Assembly: GCA_900471605.1 (NCBI GenBank)
Contig: UCEY01000004.1
Span: 16,434 to 80,433 of the forward strand
DNA: 64,000 bases
Direction: 5' to 3'
Origin: Hyphomicrobiales bacterium
Lineage (GTDB): Bacteria; Pseudomonadota; Alphaproteobacteria; Rhizobiales; Rhizobiaceae
Shown here: piece by piece, positions 1 through 8,401 of the stretch
Position numbering within the stretch: position 1 is the stretch's first letter
Layout: each line of letters starts with the position of its first letter
Translations under genes and position numbers: made by a program
Notes under the pieces: generated by a model
What the model saw: only the letters and a program-made list of their open reading frames with translations
Told to the model about the DNA's origin: nothing
Database searches by the model: none

Positions 1-885
1 GATATAGGTGTCGGCGATCGGGAACTGCACCCCCTGGTTCTGGCCGATCGGCCGGCCGAAGACGATGCGTTCCTTGGCATAGGCCGACACCTTGTCGATA
101 AACCAGTATCCGTCGCCGATACATTCGGCTGCGATCAGCACGCGCTCGGCATTGAGACCGGTCAGGATATATTTGAACCCCTGCCCCTCTTCACCGATCA
201 GGTTTTCCTCAGGGATTTCCAGGTTGTCGAAGAACAACTCGTTGGTTTCGTGATTGACCATGTTGGGAATGGGCTGGATCGTCATGCCGTTGCCCGTCGC
301 CTGCTTGATGTCGACAAGAAAGATCGACATGCCTTCCGATTTCTTCTTCACCTGATCGAGAGGCGTGGTGCGCGCCAGAAGGATCATCAGATCGGAATGC
401 AGGACGCGTGAGATCCACACCTTCTGGCCGTTGATGACGTAGCGGCCATCCTTTTTCACGGCCGTGGTCTTGATCTTCGTGGTGTCGGTGCCTGTCGTCG
501 GTTCGGTGACTCCCATCGACTGCAGCCGCAATTCGCCCGTAGCGATCTTCGGCAGGTATTTCTGCCTTTGCTCCTCCGACCCGTGACGGATCAGCGTGTT
601 CATGTTGTACATCTGGCCGTGCATGGCGCCGGAATTACCGCCTGAACGGTTGATCTCTTCCATGATCACCGAGGCTTCCGTCAGCCCCAGCCCGGAGCCG
701 CCATACTGTTCCGGGATCAGCGCCGCCATCCAGCCCGCCTTGGTCAGCGCATCGACGAATTCGTCCGGATAGCCACGCCGTTCGTCCACCTTGCGGTGAT
801 ATTCCGCAGGAAATTCCGCGCACAACGCACGAACCGCCTCCCTGATCTCAGGCACGTAACGATCACCGATGCTTTCCGATACCAT
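1..885 (-). CDS. acyl-CoA dehydrogenase, C-terminus cut by window edge
   Basis: FAD-dependent alpha,beta-dehydrogenation of an acyl-CoA, passing electrons to ETF. The 295 visible residues hold the N-terminal helical domain, a YGG motif near residue 60, the mid-domain EPTTGTD stretch near 125-132 (flavin-contacting region of the family) and the VING/W motif near 150. Family members are about 380-400 aa, so roughly the last 90-100 residues, including the region of the usual catalytic Glu, lie left of the window. The start is the ATG at 883-885; the ribosome site is weak (GAGAG). The gene lies 78 bp downstream of, and co-oriented with, a LysR gene and could be co-transcribed with it. Substrate unknown. 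Confidence 0.9.
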   Translation of the reverse strand, partial: MVSESIGDRYVPEIREAVRALCAEFPAEYHRKVDERRGYPDEFVDALTKAGWMAALIPEQYGGSGLGLTEASVIMEEINRSGGNSGAMHGQMYNMNTLIRHGSEEQRQKYLPKIATGELRLQSMGVTEPTTGTDTTKIKTTAVKKDGRYVINGQKVWISRVLHSDLMILLARTTPLDQVKKKSEGMSIFLVDIKQATGNGMTIQPIPNMVNHETNELFFDNLEIPEENLIGEEGQGFKYILTGLNAERVLIAAECIGDGYWFIDKVSAYAKERIVFGRPIGQNQGVQFPIADTYI

Positions 886-963
886 GAATCTCTCACACTG
901 CTGCTGTTTGTCGGCGGGAATCTAGAAGGGCTCTCGTCTCGAGCGAAGCATCGTTTGTCGAAT

Positions 964-1917
964 TCAGATATGCCATTCTGGCATTTCTCCCTCGACGTCC
1001 GGCTCCGCCAGAGTACCGGCCCAACGGCCTTTGGCGACAAGGCTTGCGACTTCGGAACGGACAAGACGTGCAAATTGCTGGGCGGCCGAGGAGATCTGCC
1101 TATCGACCGTCCGCGCCAGAATAAGCCTGCGCGTGATGCCGGGCGAGACAAAGGCATGCGCGGTCAGTTCGCCGCTTTCGACATGCCGGAACACCGGCAG
1201 AAGGGGCAGGATCGTGGCGCCGAGGCCCCGCCTGACAAGATCGATCTGCACCGGCAAGGAATCCGCTTCGGCAACCGGATCGAGTTCCATGCCCTCCTTG
1301 GCCGCCAGTTCGTCCAGCAGAAGGCGAAGCCCGTGCTGGCGACCGGGAAGGATAAGCCGCTCGGCCGCGATCGCCGCAAGAGATATCTGCCCCCCGCCGG
1401 ACCCGCCTGCCCGCCTGATCAGAAACAGTTCCTCCACGAGAAGCGGACGCGAGCGAACGGTCGTCGGGTGGCGCGCGCCATAAAGAACGCCCAGATCGAT
1501 CGTGCCTCTTTGCAGCCAGTCCAGAACATAACCGCTATAACCCGACACGACGCGAAGCTTTACCTGCGGATGCAGTTGCATGAACCGTTCGATCAGAGGG
1601 CCCGCCAGAACGTCTGCGACGGTCGGCGGCATTCCGAACGAGACATCTCCGCGCAAGACACCCCCACGCCCGATATCCGCGCGCGCCTGCTCCATTTCAC
1701 GCAGGATGACTGTCGCTCTGGCGACCAGCGCGTGCCCATCGGCCGTCGGCTCCACGCCACGTCCATTCCGGTCGAAAAGCCTGACTTGAAGTTCTTCTTC
1801 CAGCGTCCGGATCTGCCGGCTCAGGGCTGACTGCGCGATATTCATACGGTCAGCCGCCAGCCGAATGCTTTTGAGTTCGGCGACGTTCACAATCGTCCGC
1901 AACTGGCGAAAATCCAT
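964..1917 (-). CDS. LysR-family transcriptional regulator
   Basis: 317-aa DNA-binding regulator. The N-terminal winged helix-turn-helix (about residues 10-60: LRTIVNVAELKSIRLAA, then AQSALSRQIRTLEEEL) is typical LysR, followed by a periplasmic-binding-protein-like effector domain from about residue 85. I chose the ATG at 1915-1917 because GGAGGAAAG sits just upstream; a longer in-frame extension to 1941 starts with a non-ATG codon. It lies directly upstream of the acyl-CoA dehydrogenase at the left edge and divergent from a broken glutathione S-transferase gene, so it may control either. The co-inducer cannot be predicted. Confidence 0.93.
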   Translation of the reverse strand: MDFRQLRTIVNVAELKSIRLAADRMNIAQSALSRQIRTLEEELQVRLFDRNGRGVEPTADGHALVARATVILREMEQARADIGRGGVLRGDVSFGMPPTVADVLAGPLIERFMQLHPQVKLRVVSGYSGYVLDWLQRGTIDLGVLYGARHPTTVRSRPLLVEELFLIRRAGGSGGGQISLAAIAAERLILPGRQHGLRLLLDELAAKEGMELDPVAEADSLPVQIDLVRRGLGATILPLLPVFRHVESGELTAHAFVSPGITRRLILARTVDRQISSAAQQFARLVRSEVASLVAKGRWAGTLAEPDVEGEMPEWHI

Positions 1918-2471
1918 CTTTCCTCCTTGCGGCTTGGGCAATGTGTTGCAGTGAGATCGAAAGCGGCCCGGCCTCGCGACGATGATGCGGTCGAGAGAGA
2001 TACCAAACCGTCGAAATCTGTTCGCAACTCCTGGCCAACCACCATGATCGCGCCATCATGGATTTGGTGTAAAAATCCCGGCGGACGGTTCCTGACACAA
2101 CCGACAACATTTTCTCAGCGACAACATTTTCCCGGCCGCACATACGCTCAGCTTATCGTGAACAAGGCCCTATTACCCACCCTGCAGTCTGCAGTCGTGT
2201 AAACTCACATATATATTTTTCTACGTTGTCCGTTGCCACGTTCATTGATTTGCATCTGTAGTTTTGCCTCGCTGCCCGCACTGCTTTGGAATAAAAGATG
2301 AGAAAAGCCCTTGTTCGTCGCTTTTCAGCTGTCGAAGCGGTTGTCGCAAGTCGCCCGGCAAAGGCAAAGGACTGGCAGTCAAAACGAAGGAAGCAACATT
2401 CGCCGGCAAGAGGACCGCGCACACCATCGGTGAGGACGTTGCAGCCATATCATTCCCGGAGAACTTCTCGG
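1918..2471. promoter_or_regulatory. 554-bp divergent intergenic region (LysR / GST)
   Basis: No convincing gene. The region separates divergently oriented genes and should hold both promoters. Two things stand out. An inverted repeat CCATGAT-N6-ATCATGG spans 2042-2061 and fits the size of a regulator site. A 13-bp direct repeat CGACAACATTTTC occurs at 2102-2114 and 2119-2131, a 17-bp period. The stretch from about 2200 to 2290 is AT-rich compared with its surroundings. LysR proteins usually bind between divergent genes, so either repeat could be the operator; this is inference. Confidence 0.4.
2042..2061. repeat. inverted repeat, candidate operator
   Basis: Perfect 7-bp arms CCATGAT and ATCATGG separated by 6 bp. 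It lies about 125 bp upstream of the LysR start, in the divergent region. LysR-type sites are often T-N11-A dyads, which this approximates. Function not shown by sequence. Confidence 0.35.
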
Positions 2472-3183
2472 ATGATCACCCTTTACGGCCGCGGCAGCCC
2501 GAACGTCTTCAAGGTTCAGCTCATGCTGGCGGAACTGGACCTCCACCACAGGTTCGAGGCGATCGAACTGTACGATGGATCCCTCGAGGCGGCGGAATTC
2601 CGCAGCCTCAACCCGAACGGCCGGCTGCCGGTGCTGGTCGACGATGGCGTGCCGATTTTCGAGTCCGGCGCGATCCTGATCCATCTCGCGGAAAAGACAG
2701 GGCGCTTTTTGCCCGCAGACCCGAAGAATCGCAGCCGGGTCGGTCATGCAATGGCTGATGTGGCAAATGGCGGGTGTCGGGCCGATGTTCGGGCAGGCGC
2801 TGCATTTCCGCTTCATCGCCCCGCGCTTCGCCGGCACCGAGGGCACTGCTTACAGCGCTACGCGCTACACGGCGGAAGCCGAACGACTTTACGATGTCGC
2901 CGAGACGCGGCTCTCGCAGGCCGAATGGCTGGGGGGTGCCGACTACAGCATTGCGGACATCGCTGCCTTTCCCTGGCTCGGCCGCTATGCGAAAACCCTC
3001 GGCATAGACCTTGCCAACCGACCCGCGGTCTCGGCCTGGATCGCTCGCATCCAGCAGCGGCCGGCCGTTGTCGCCGTCGACGAGACGGCAAAGGCCCTCT
3101 TCAAGGCTGATCTCGCAGCACAATCGTCCGCCGAGCAGGCCAAAGTCGAATCCTTCTTCGGCATCCGACGTTCCGCTCAGTAG
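2472..3183 (+). pseudogene. glutathione S-transferase family gene, frameshifted
   Basis: The first reading frame from the ATG at 2472 encodes an N-terminal thioredoxin-like GST domain (ITLYGRGSPNVFKV, then NGRLPVLVDDG and an ESGAI motif that would bind glutathione's gamma-glutamyl part). The frame is lost near 2738-2746, and the rest of the protein (MQWLMWQMAGVGPMFGQ, then the helical C-terminal domain with ADYSIADIAAFPW) continues in the +1 frame to a TAG at 3181-3183. Joined, the product would be about 236 aa, normal for a GST/YghU-like protein. One extra base (or two missing) explains the break. Either a real recent mutation or a sequencing error. Its end overlaps the convergent SDR gene by 7 bp. 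Confidence 0.8.
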
Positions 3184-3941
3184 CGACCGCCGTCGATGGT
3201 GATGACCTGGGCATTGACCATGGCGGGGCCGGCACACAGGAACAGAATGACCTCGGCGACCTCTTCCGGCTGGAGGATGCGCGGCATCATCGACATGCGG
3301 ACAGAGCCTTCCTTGCGAGCGGCGGAAAACCCAGCCGTCCAGGGCGTATCGACGAGACCGGGCGCGACCGCGTTGACCCGTACGTCAGGTGCAAGGATGG
3401 CTGCCAGGTTGCGCGTCAGGATATTGAGGCCTGCCTTTGAGGAGCTGTAGCTGAGCGAACCGCCACCGCTGGCACCGGAGGTCGAACTGGTGGAAACGAT
3501 AGCGCCCTTCGACGCCTTCAACGCCGCCGCCGCCGCGCGCGCGCAGTAGAACGGCCCATAGAGATTGGTCGTGATCACCTTCTGCCAGAAAGCCTCGGTG
3601 TAGAAGTCGAGATCGTTGTAATCGACCTCCTTTCCGGCCGTTGCCGGCGTGCCGGCATTGTTGACGAGATAGTCGAGGCCGCCTAGCCGTTCGACAGCCT
3701 GGTTGACCATGCACGCCGCATCGCTCTCGCTGGAGACGTCGCCGGGCACGACGTGGATCCGGCCGCCGAGACCGGCCTGCTCGAACTCGCCGATGGCGGT
3801 CTCAGCATGGGCGTCGTTCGGAAGGCCGCTCGCGACCACCTGTGCGCCGAGGCGTGCGAACAGCAGGGCGGTCGCCTTGCCGATGCCGGACGTCGCCCCG
3901 GTTATCAGAACCTTCTTGTCGGTGAGATCGGCAGTGATCAT
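3177..3941 (-). CDS. SDR family NAD(P)-dependent oxidoreductase
   Basis: 254-aa classical short-chain dehydrogenase. It shows the Rossmann TGATSGIG motif near residues 14-21, NNAG in the middle, a catalytic Ser in the STSSTSG stretch and the YxxxK pair in YSSSK, and ends with the usual IDGG segment. The ATG at 3939-3941 gives the normal SDR N-terminus; upstream in-frame extension to 4004 is not needed. It probably oxidises or reduces a hydroxyl/keto group on a catabolic intermediate; substrate unknown. Divergent from the LLM oxidoreductase, with which it may share a control region. Confidence 0.9.
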   Translation of the reverse strand: MITADLTDKKVLITGATSGIGKATALLFARLGAQVVASGLPNDAHAETAIGEFEQAGLGGRIHVVPGDVSSESDAACMVNQAVERLGGLDYLVNNAGTPATAGKEVDYNDLDFYTEAFWQKVITTNLYGPFYCARAAAAALKASKGAIVSTSSTSGASGGGSLSYSSSKAGLNILTRNLAAILAPDVRVNAVAPGLVDTPWTAGFSAARKEGSVRMSMMPRILQPEEVAEVILFLCAGPAMVNAQVITIDGGRY

Positions 3942-4255
3942 GGTCTTGCAGTCCTTCAGCGATGTTAGAAAACGGGACACCGGCGTCACAGGCCCGAAAG
4001 GCAAACCGACGGATTGCCGGTAGGCGCGAAAATAGGCAAGCAGCCGCGCCGGTGCACCCTATGCGCGACGAATTCGTATCCGCGAATGGCCCCGTCAGTC
4101 AGCGGCATCGCATTCGCATTTCCGAATTGCCCTCGCGGCGGTTGCGGCGATCCCGGCGGGAGAGGATGCTCGTTCAGCGCCGCGAGCTGTCGACTGATGG
4201 ACGCGTGGCCAGTCGAGACACGGTACCGCGAGGGACCACCGCAGGAGGAGTTTCC
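3942..4255. promoter_or_regulatory. 314-bp divergent intergenic region (SDR / LLM oxidoreductase)
   Basis: No gene seen. It must contain promoters for the leftward SDR and the rightward LLM gene. It ends with a strong ribosome site (AGGAGGAG) for the LLM gene. I see no strong palindrome or repeat. Confidence 0.35.
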
Positions 4256-5452
4256 ATGAAGAGCTGGCATTTCAGCGAACAAGCCTACACCCCCTATACC
4301 GATTTCGAAGGGCCGATCCGTCTGACGGTCCCGAGCGAGATCGTCGATCCGAAGATGGTCCTTCAGATCAAGGACTGGCGGCTCGAGGAATGGTGTCAGT
4401 CCGATGAACTCGGCCTCAACATCATGATCAACGAGCACCATGCGACGACCAACACGCTGTCGACCAGCGTGCTGCAGGATCTTGCCGTCGTTGCCCGCGC
4501 CACCAAGAAAGCGCGGCTGCTCTCGCTCGGCGTCCTCGTTACGAACCGCATGGACCCGCTCCGCGTCGCCGAGGAAGCGGCGATGATCGACATTCTTTCG
4601 CGCGGCCGGCTCGAACTAGGACTGGTGCGTGGCGCCAACTGGGAACCTTTCTCCTCCAACATCAATCCGGTGCGTGCCCGCGAACGCTACGAGGAATTCT
4701 TCAACCTCGTCGTCAAAACCCTCTCGACGACGGACGGCCCCTTCCCCTGGGAAGGCGAATTCTTCCAGTACCGCTCAGTCAATTGCATCCCGCGGCCATG
4801 GCAGCGCAAGGTTCCGATGTGGATTCCCGGTCACTCGACCGATTCGGCCCGCTGGGCGGCACGCAACGACATCACTTTCGCGACCTTCCTCTGCGGCTAT
4901 CTGGCGAAGATCCTGTTCGACGCCTATCGCGACGAATACCGCAAGGTGCACGCCCGCGAGGCGCCGGACGAAAAGCTTGCCTACCTCTCGTGCCTTACCG
5001 TTGCCGGTTCGGAGCAGGAGGCGGAGAACCGGGCGCAGATCATGCGGCCTTATCTGGCGAGCATCGGCCGCATCCAGCAATGGGCCTCGAATCCGCCCGG
5101 TTACCAGTCGCCGGCTTTCTATGCCAAGGCTTTGAAGAAGAGCCGGCGCGGCAACATCGCCGGCCCGCTCATCCCGACGAAGGACGGCGGCGGCATCGAC
5201 ATCGCGACCTGCTCGCTGGAGGACCTCCGCAACACCGGCATGCTCATCTGGGGGACACCGGACACGGTGCTCGAGAAACTGAAGGAGTTCCGCGAGGGCG
5301 TTGGCGGCTTCGGCCACCTGCTCTTCATGCCGGATTGCCACAGGATTACCCACGACGAGATCATGGACAGCGTCAAGCTCTACGCCAACGAGGTCGTGCC
5401 GCGGTTCGAGGACTTCCAGCCGGTCGAACGGCGTCAGAAGATATCGGCCTGA
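4256..5452 (+). CDS. LLM-class flavin-dependent oxidoreductase (luciferase-like monooxygenase)
   Basis: 398-aa bacterial-luciferase-like TIM-barrel protein, expected to use FMNH2 from a separate reductase and O2. The sequence has the family's N-terminal barrel with INEHH near residue 60, the LGVLVTNRMDPLRVAEE strand, the RLELGLVRG segment near 120 and the C-terminal GTPDTVLEKLKEF helix. Members include type II Baeyer-Villiger and terpenoid monooxygenases as well as luciferase. The AGGAGGAG site 5 bp before the ATG fixes the start. It is followed by an alpha/beta hydrolase, an SDR and a second hydrolase on the same strand, consistent with oxygenation of a ketone or ring and hydrolysis of the product. 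Substrate is inference. Confidence 0.9.
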   Translation: MKSWHFSEQAYTPYTDFEGPIRLTVPSEIVDPKMVLQIKDWRLEEWCQSDELGLNIMINEHHATTNTLSTSVLQDLAVVARATKKARLLSLGVLVTNRMDPLRVAEEAAMIDILSRGRLELGLVRGANWEPFSSNINPVRARERYEEFFNLVVKTLSTTDGPFPWEGEFFQYRSVNCIPRPWQRKVPMWIPGHSTDSARWAARNDITFATFLCGYLAKILFDAYRDEYRKVHAREAPDEKLAYLSCLTVAGSEQEAENRAQIMRPYLASIGRIQQWASNPPGYQSPAFYAKALKKSRRGNIAGPLIPTKDGGGIDIATCSLEDLRNTGMLIWGTPDTVLEKLKEFREGVGGFGHLLFMPDCHRITHDEIMDSVKLYANEVVPRFEDFQPVERRQKISA

Positions 5453-5513
5453 GCCGCTCGCCCGCATTCCACTGCGCGCTACGGAGTTTCCCAAGAGGGA
5501 AGGATCTTGAAAT

Positions 5514-6320
5514 ATGGGTTACATGTATTCCAAGGCCGAGAAATCGGTGAAAATCAACGATATCGATCTTGAGCTGATTGACGTCGGATCGGGGCCGGCG
5601 CTTCTCTACCTCCACCCGGTCGACGGGGTGAGCGCGAAATTGCCGTTCATCGAGAAGCTGTCCGGGCAATTCCGCGTGCTGGCGCCCTCGCATCCGGGTT
5701 TCGGTACCTCCACCCTGCCCACCGGCGTGATCACGCCTGACGATCTGGCCTATATCTACCTCGATCTCCTCGACCGGCTCGATCTTGAGGATGTGACCCT
5801 GGTCGGTTCCTCCTTCGGCGGCTGGGTCGCCGCCGAAATCGCCACCAAAAGCACCAAGCGGCTGGCGCGGCTCGTGCTGGCGGACACTACCGGCGTCAAG
5901 TTTGGCAGCCATCTGCAGCAGGACGTCACCGATTACTTCCAGGTCGCGATCGAGGGTCTGCCGGCACTTCTGTTCCACGACCAGAAGATCGGCCTGGAGG
6001 CGTTCAACGGCCTCGATTTTTCAAGCCTGCCGGACGACGAGGTGCTCGCATTCGCGCGCAACCGCGACAGCTTCTGCCTGTTCTCCTACAACCCCAACGG
6101 CTTCAACCCGGCGCTGAAACGCCGCCTGCACCGGATCGACATCCCGACGCTGGTTCTTTGGGGCGAGGAAGACAAAATCGTACCGGTGTCCTACGGAAAG
6201 CAGTTCGCGGAGAGCATACCCGGCGCAATTTTCAACACCATCCCCGCATGCGGCCACTATTCGCATATCGAAAAGCCGGATGAGTTTACCTCAGCCATCA
6301 TCGGCTTCGCCAATACATAA
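5514..6320 (+). CDS. alpha/beta hydrolase
   Basis: 268-aa alpha/beta-hydrolase fold protein. The nucleophile elbow GSSFGG puts Ser100 as nucleophile; an acidic residue in LWGEEDKIVP and His in CGHYSHIEKP complete a plausible Ser-Asp-His triad. HP near residues 34-35 lies at the usual oxyanion position. It resembles meta-cleavage-product hydrolases and lactone/enol-lactone hydrolases, but I cannot assign a substrate. It lies 61 bp after the LLM monooxygenase and probably shares its transcript; a perfect 16-bp hairpin follows it. Confidence 0.9.
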   Translation: MGYMYSKAEKSVKINDIDLELIDVGSGPALLYLHPVDGVSAKLPFIEKLSGQFRVLAPSHPGFGTSTLPTGVITPDDLAYIYLDLLDRLDLEDVTLVGSSFGGWVAAEIATKSTKRLARLVLADTTGVKFGSHLQQDVTDYFQVAIEGLPALLFHDQKIGLEAFNGLDFSSLPDDEVLAFARNRDSFCLFSYNPNGFNPALKRRLHRIDIPTLVLWGEEDKIVPVSYGKQFAESIPGAIFNTIPACGHYSHIEKPDEFTSAIIGFANT

Positions 6321-6321
6321 G

Positions 6322-6357
6322 GGCAGGATCTCCGGCCCCTTGGCCGGAGATCCTGCC
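6322..6357. terminator. perfect 16-bp stem hairpin, 4-nt loop
   Basis: Starting one base after the hydrolase stop codon, arms 6322-6337 and 6342-6357 are perfectly complementary (GGCAGGATCTCCGGCC and its complement) around a CCTT loop. There is no T run after it on either strand, so it is not a textbook intrinsic terminator. It may attenuate or protect mRNA between the hydrolase and the SDR. Confidence 0.55.
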
Positions 6358-6431
6358 GCAACGCGCGGCATGAGTCTGAGCGGGTGCCGGGATTTCGTCC
6401 CGCGAAACTTCAACAAACCAGGAGAATGCGA

Positions 6432-7178
6432 ATGGGCCAGCTCGAAGGCAAGGTCGTTCTTATTACAGGGGGCGGCAACGGGATCGGCCGCGCGGCGGTG
6501 GAACTCTTCGCCAGCGAGGGCGCCAAGGTTGTCGTCGGCGAAGTGCAGGAAGAGGCCGGCGCCGCCGCAGCGAAAGCAGTCGTGGACGCGGGGGGCAAGG
6601 CGATCTTCGTACGAACCGATGTCACCGTTCCCGAAAATGCGGAGGCGGCGGTCGCGGCAGCGATTTCGAATTTCGGCAAGCTGGATGTGCTCTACAACAA
6701 TGCCGGCCGCTCGTTCGAAAACGACGCCACCGTAGACGGAGACATCGACGTCTTCTGGAAGACGATCCAGCTCAATCTTTTCGGCACCTGGCTGATGAGC
6801 CGTTTCGCCATTCCTCGCCTCATCGAAAACGGCGGCGGCGCCATCGTCAATACCGCCTCGATCGCCGGCCTGGTAGGACTGCGCAAGATCGACGCCTATT
6901 CCGCATCGAAGGGCGGCATCATCGCTCTCACCCGGTCGCTGGCATTGCAATATGCGGAGCACAGGATTCGTGTGAATGCCGTCGCCCCGACCAAGACGCT
7001 CACGCCGCGGGCCGCAAAGCTCGACGATGAGAGGCCCACCGGCGGCGGCGACCGAAACCATCTCGGCCACGCCATGCCGATCGACATTGCCCGCGGCGCC
7101 CTGTTCCTCGCATCGGAAAACGCTTCGCGCATCACCGGCCACACGCTGCCGGTGGACAGCGGTTTCACATCGACTTGA
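6432..7178 (+). CDS. SDR family oxidoreductase
   Basis: 248-aa classical short-chain dehydrogenase with TGGGNGIG near residues 12-19, NNAG near 90, catalytic Ser in NTASIAG and YSASK near 155. The C-terminal LPVDSGF segment is family-typical. Of several in-frame ATGs, 6432 sits 7 bp after CAGGAG and gives the standard N-terminus (GQLEGKVVLITGG). It follows the LLM/hydrolase pair and probably dehydrogenates an alcohol in the same pathway. Confidence 0.9.
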   Translation: MGQLEGKVVLITGGGNGIGRAAVELFASEGAKVVVGEVQEEAGAAAAKAVVDAGGKAIFVRTDVTVPENAEAAVAAAISNFGKLDVLYNNAGRSFENDATVDGDIDVFWKTIQLNLFGTWLMSRFAIPRLIENGGGAIVNTASIAGLVGLRKIDAYSASKGGIIALTRSLALQYAEHRIRVNAVAPTKTLTPRAAKLDDERPTGGGDRNHLGHAMPIDIARGALFLASENASRITGHTLPVDSGFTST

Positions 7179-7265
7179 AGCCGGTGACGACGCGTCGGGT
7201 CGAGAGGTCGGGTTGCCGAATCAGTATCGCTGACGGCCCGGCATTTTCTTGCAGGTGATTTGTGG

Positions 7266-7284
7266 CCCGCCGGAAACCGGCGGG
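7266..7284. terminator. short GC hairpin (CCCGCCGG-AAA-CCGGCGGG)
   Basis: Perfect 8-bp stem with a 3-nt loop, about 90 bp after the SDR stop. No T run follows, so function as a terminator is uncertain. The rest of the 278-bp gap (7179-7456) shows no gene. Confidence 0.35.
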
Positions 7285-7456
7285 GTGGAGCAGCCGACTT
7301 CGCGCCCGCGCTGAAATCTCGACGGCAACAGCTGTCGAGATTCATTTGCTCGGACCGAGTCGGTTGATCGGCGTCGAACATGAGGGCTGTCGGATCGTCC
7401 TTCGATTCGCTCTTGATCTCGGTCTTTTTCAAGGACGCAATGAAGGAGAAGGGCAA

Positions 7457-8362
7457 GTGAGCAAAGAGCAACTCGAAGCGATCCGGACGGCGATCCTGAA
7501 GGCCGCGCCGACGCTGACGGACGATATCGCCTCGAGCCGGCAGGGTTTTGACAGGGCATCGGCCGCGATGGAACCAGCCGCCGATATCACGCTCTCACCG
7601 GCGGTGATCGGCTCTATGGACGGGCTCTGGGTGGACGCGCCGGTCTCGCAGGGCAAACGTGTCCTACTCTATCTGCACGGCGGCGCCTACGTGCTTGGCA
7701 ATGCGCACGGCTACCGGGCCATGGCCGGCGAACTCGCCCGGTCGAGCCGTGCCCGCGTGCTGGCGATCAATTATCGTCTGGCGCCGGAAAACCCCTTCCC
7801 TGCAGCCGTGGAGGACGGCGTCGCGGCCTATCGCCACCTGCTCGATAGCGGTTTTCCTCCCGGATGTATCGCCATTGCGGGCGACTCGGCCGGCGGCGGG
7901 CTTGCTCTAGGCGTTCTCCTGGCGATCCGTGACGCCGGGCTGCCGATGCCGGTCTGCGGCGCGGTGATCTCGCCCTGGGCGGACCTTACCTGCTCCTCGC
8001 CCAGCATGGAGTCGCGCGCGGCCACGGATTTCATCCTGACGGCATCCAGGCTGCGCAGCCGCGCCGCAGCCTATCTCGGCGGCGGTTCTGCGGAGCACCC
8101 GCATGTCTCGCCGACTTTCGCCGATTTCACTGGTTTGCCGCCGCTGCTCATCCAGGTGGGGGAGGCGGAAATCCTGCTGGACGAAGCCATTGCGGTAGCG
8201 GATCGGGCTGCCCATTCCGGGGTGCGGGTGACGCTGGAAGTCTGGCCCGGCATGCCCCATGTCTGGCATCGTTTCCTTGCCGTCCTCGATGAGGCTCGCG
8301 AGGGGCTTGAGGGCATCGGCGCCTTTATCAACGCGCGGTTCGCTTCCGGCTCCAGGGACTGA
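7457..8362 (+). CDS. alpha/beta hydrolase, HSL-type esterase
   Basis: 301-aa esterase/lipase of the hormone-sensitive-lipase-like group. HGGAY near residue 72 is the HGG oxyanion motif, GDSAGGG carries the nucleophilic Ser, and the C-terminal WPGMPHVWH supplies the His. The start is a GTG at 7457 placed 8 bp after AAGGAG; the longer upstream frame lacks this site and is not protein-like. It would hydrolyse a small ester or lactone. It is the last gene of the LLM-hydrolase-SDR-hydrolase series and convergent with the IclR gene. Confidence 0.88.
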   Translation: MSKEQLEAIRTAILKAAPTLTDDIASSRQGFDRASAAMEPAADITLSPAVIGSMDGLWVDAPVSQGKRVLLYLHGGAYVLGNAHGYRAMAGELARSSRARVLAINYRLAPENPFPAAVEDGVAAYRHLLDSGFPPGCIAIAGDSAGGGLALGVLLAIRDAGLPMPVCGAVISPWADLTCSSPSMESRAATDFILTASRLRSRAAAYLGGGSAEHPHVSPTFADFTGLPPLLIQVGEAEILLDEAIAVADRAAHSGVRVTLEVWPGMPHVWHRFLAVLDEAREGLEGIGAFINARFASGSRD

Positions 8363-8401
8363 AGCTACCGTCGGCTTGGGAACGGCAACGCGCCGGATGT
8401 C

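Noticed and set aside
2102..2131. CRISPR-like repeat
   Set aside because: Only two 13-bp copies 17 bp apart, no spacer-sized gaps and no cas genes.
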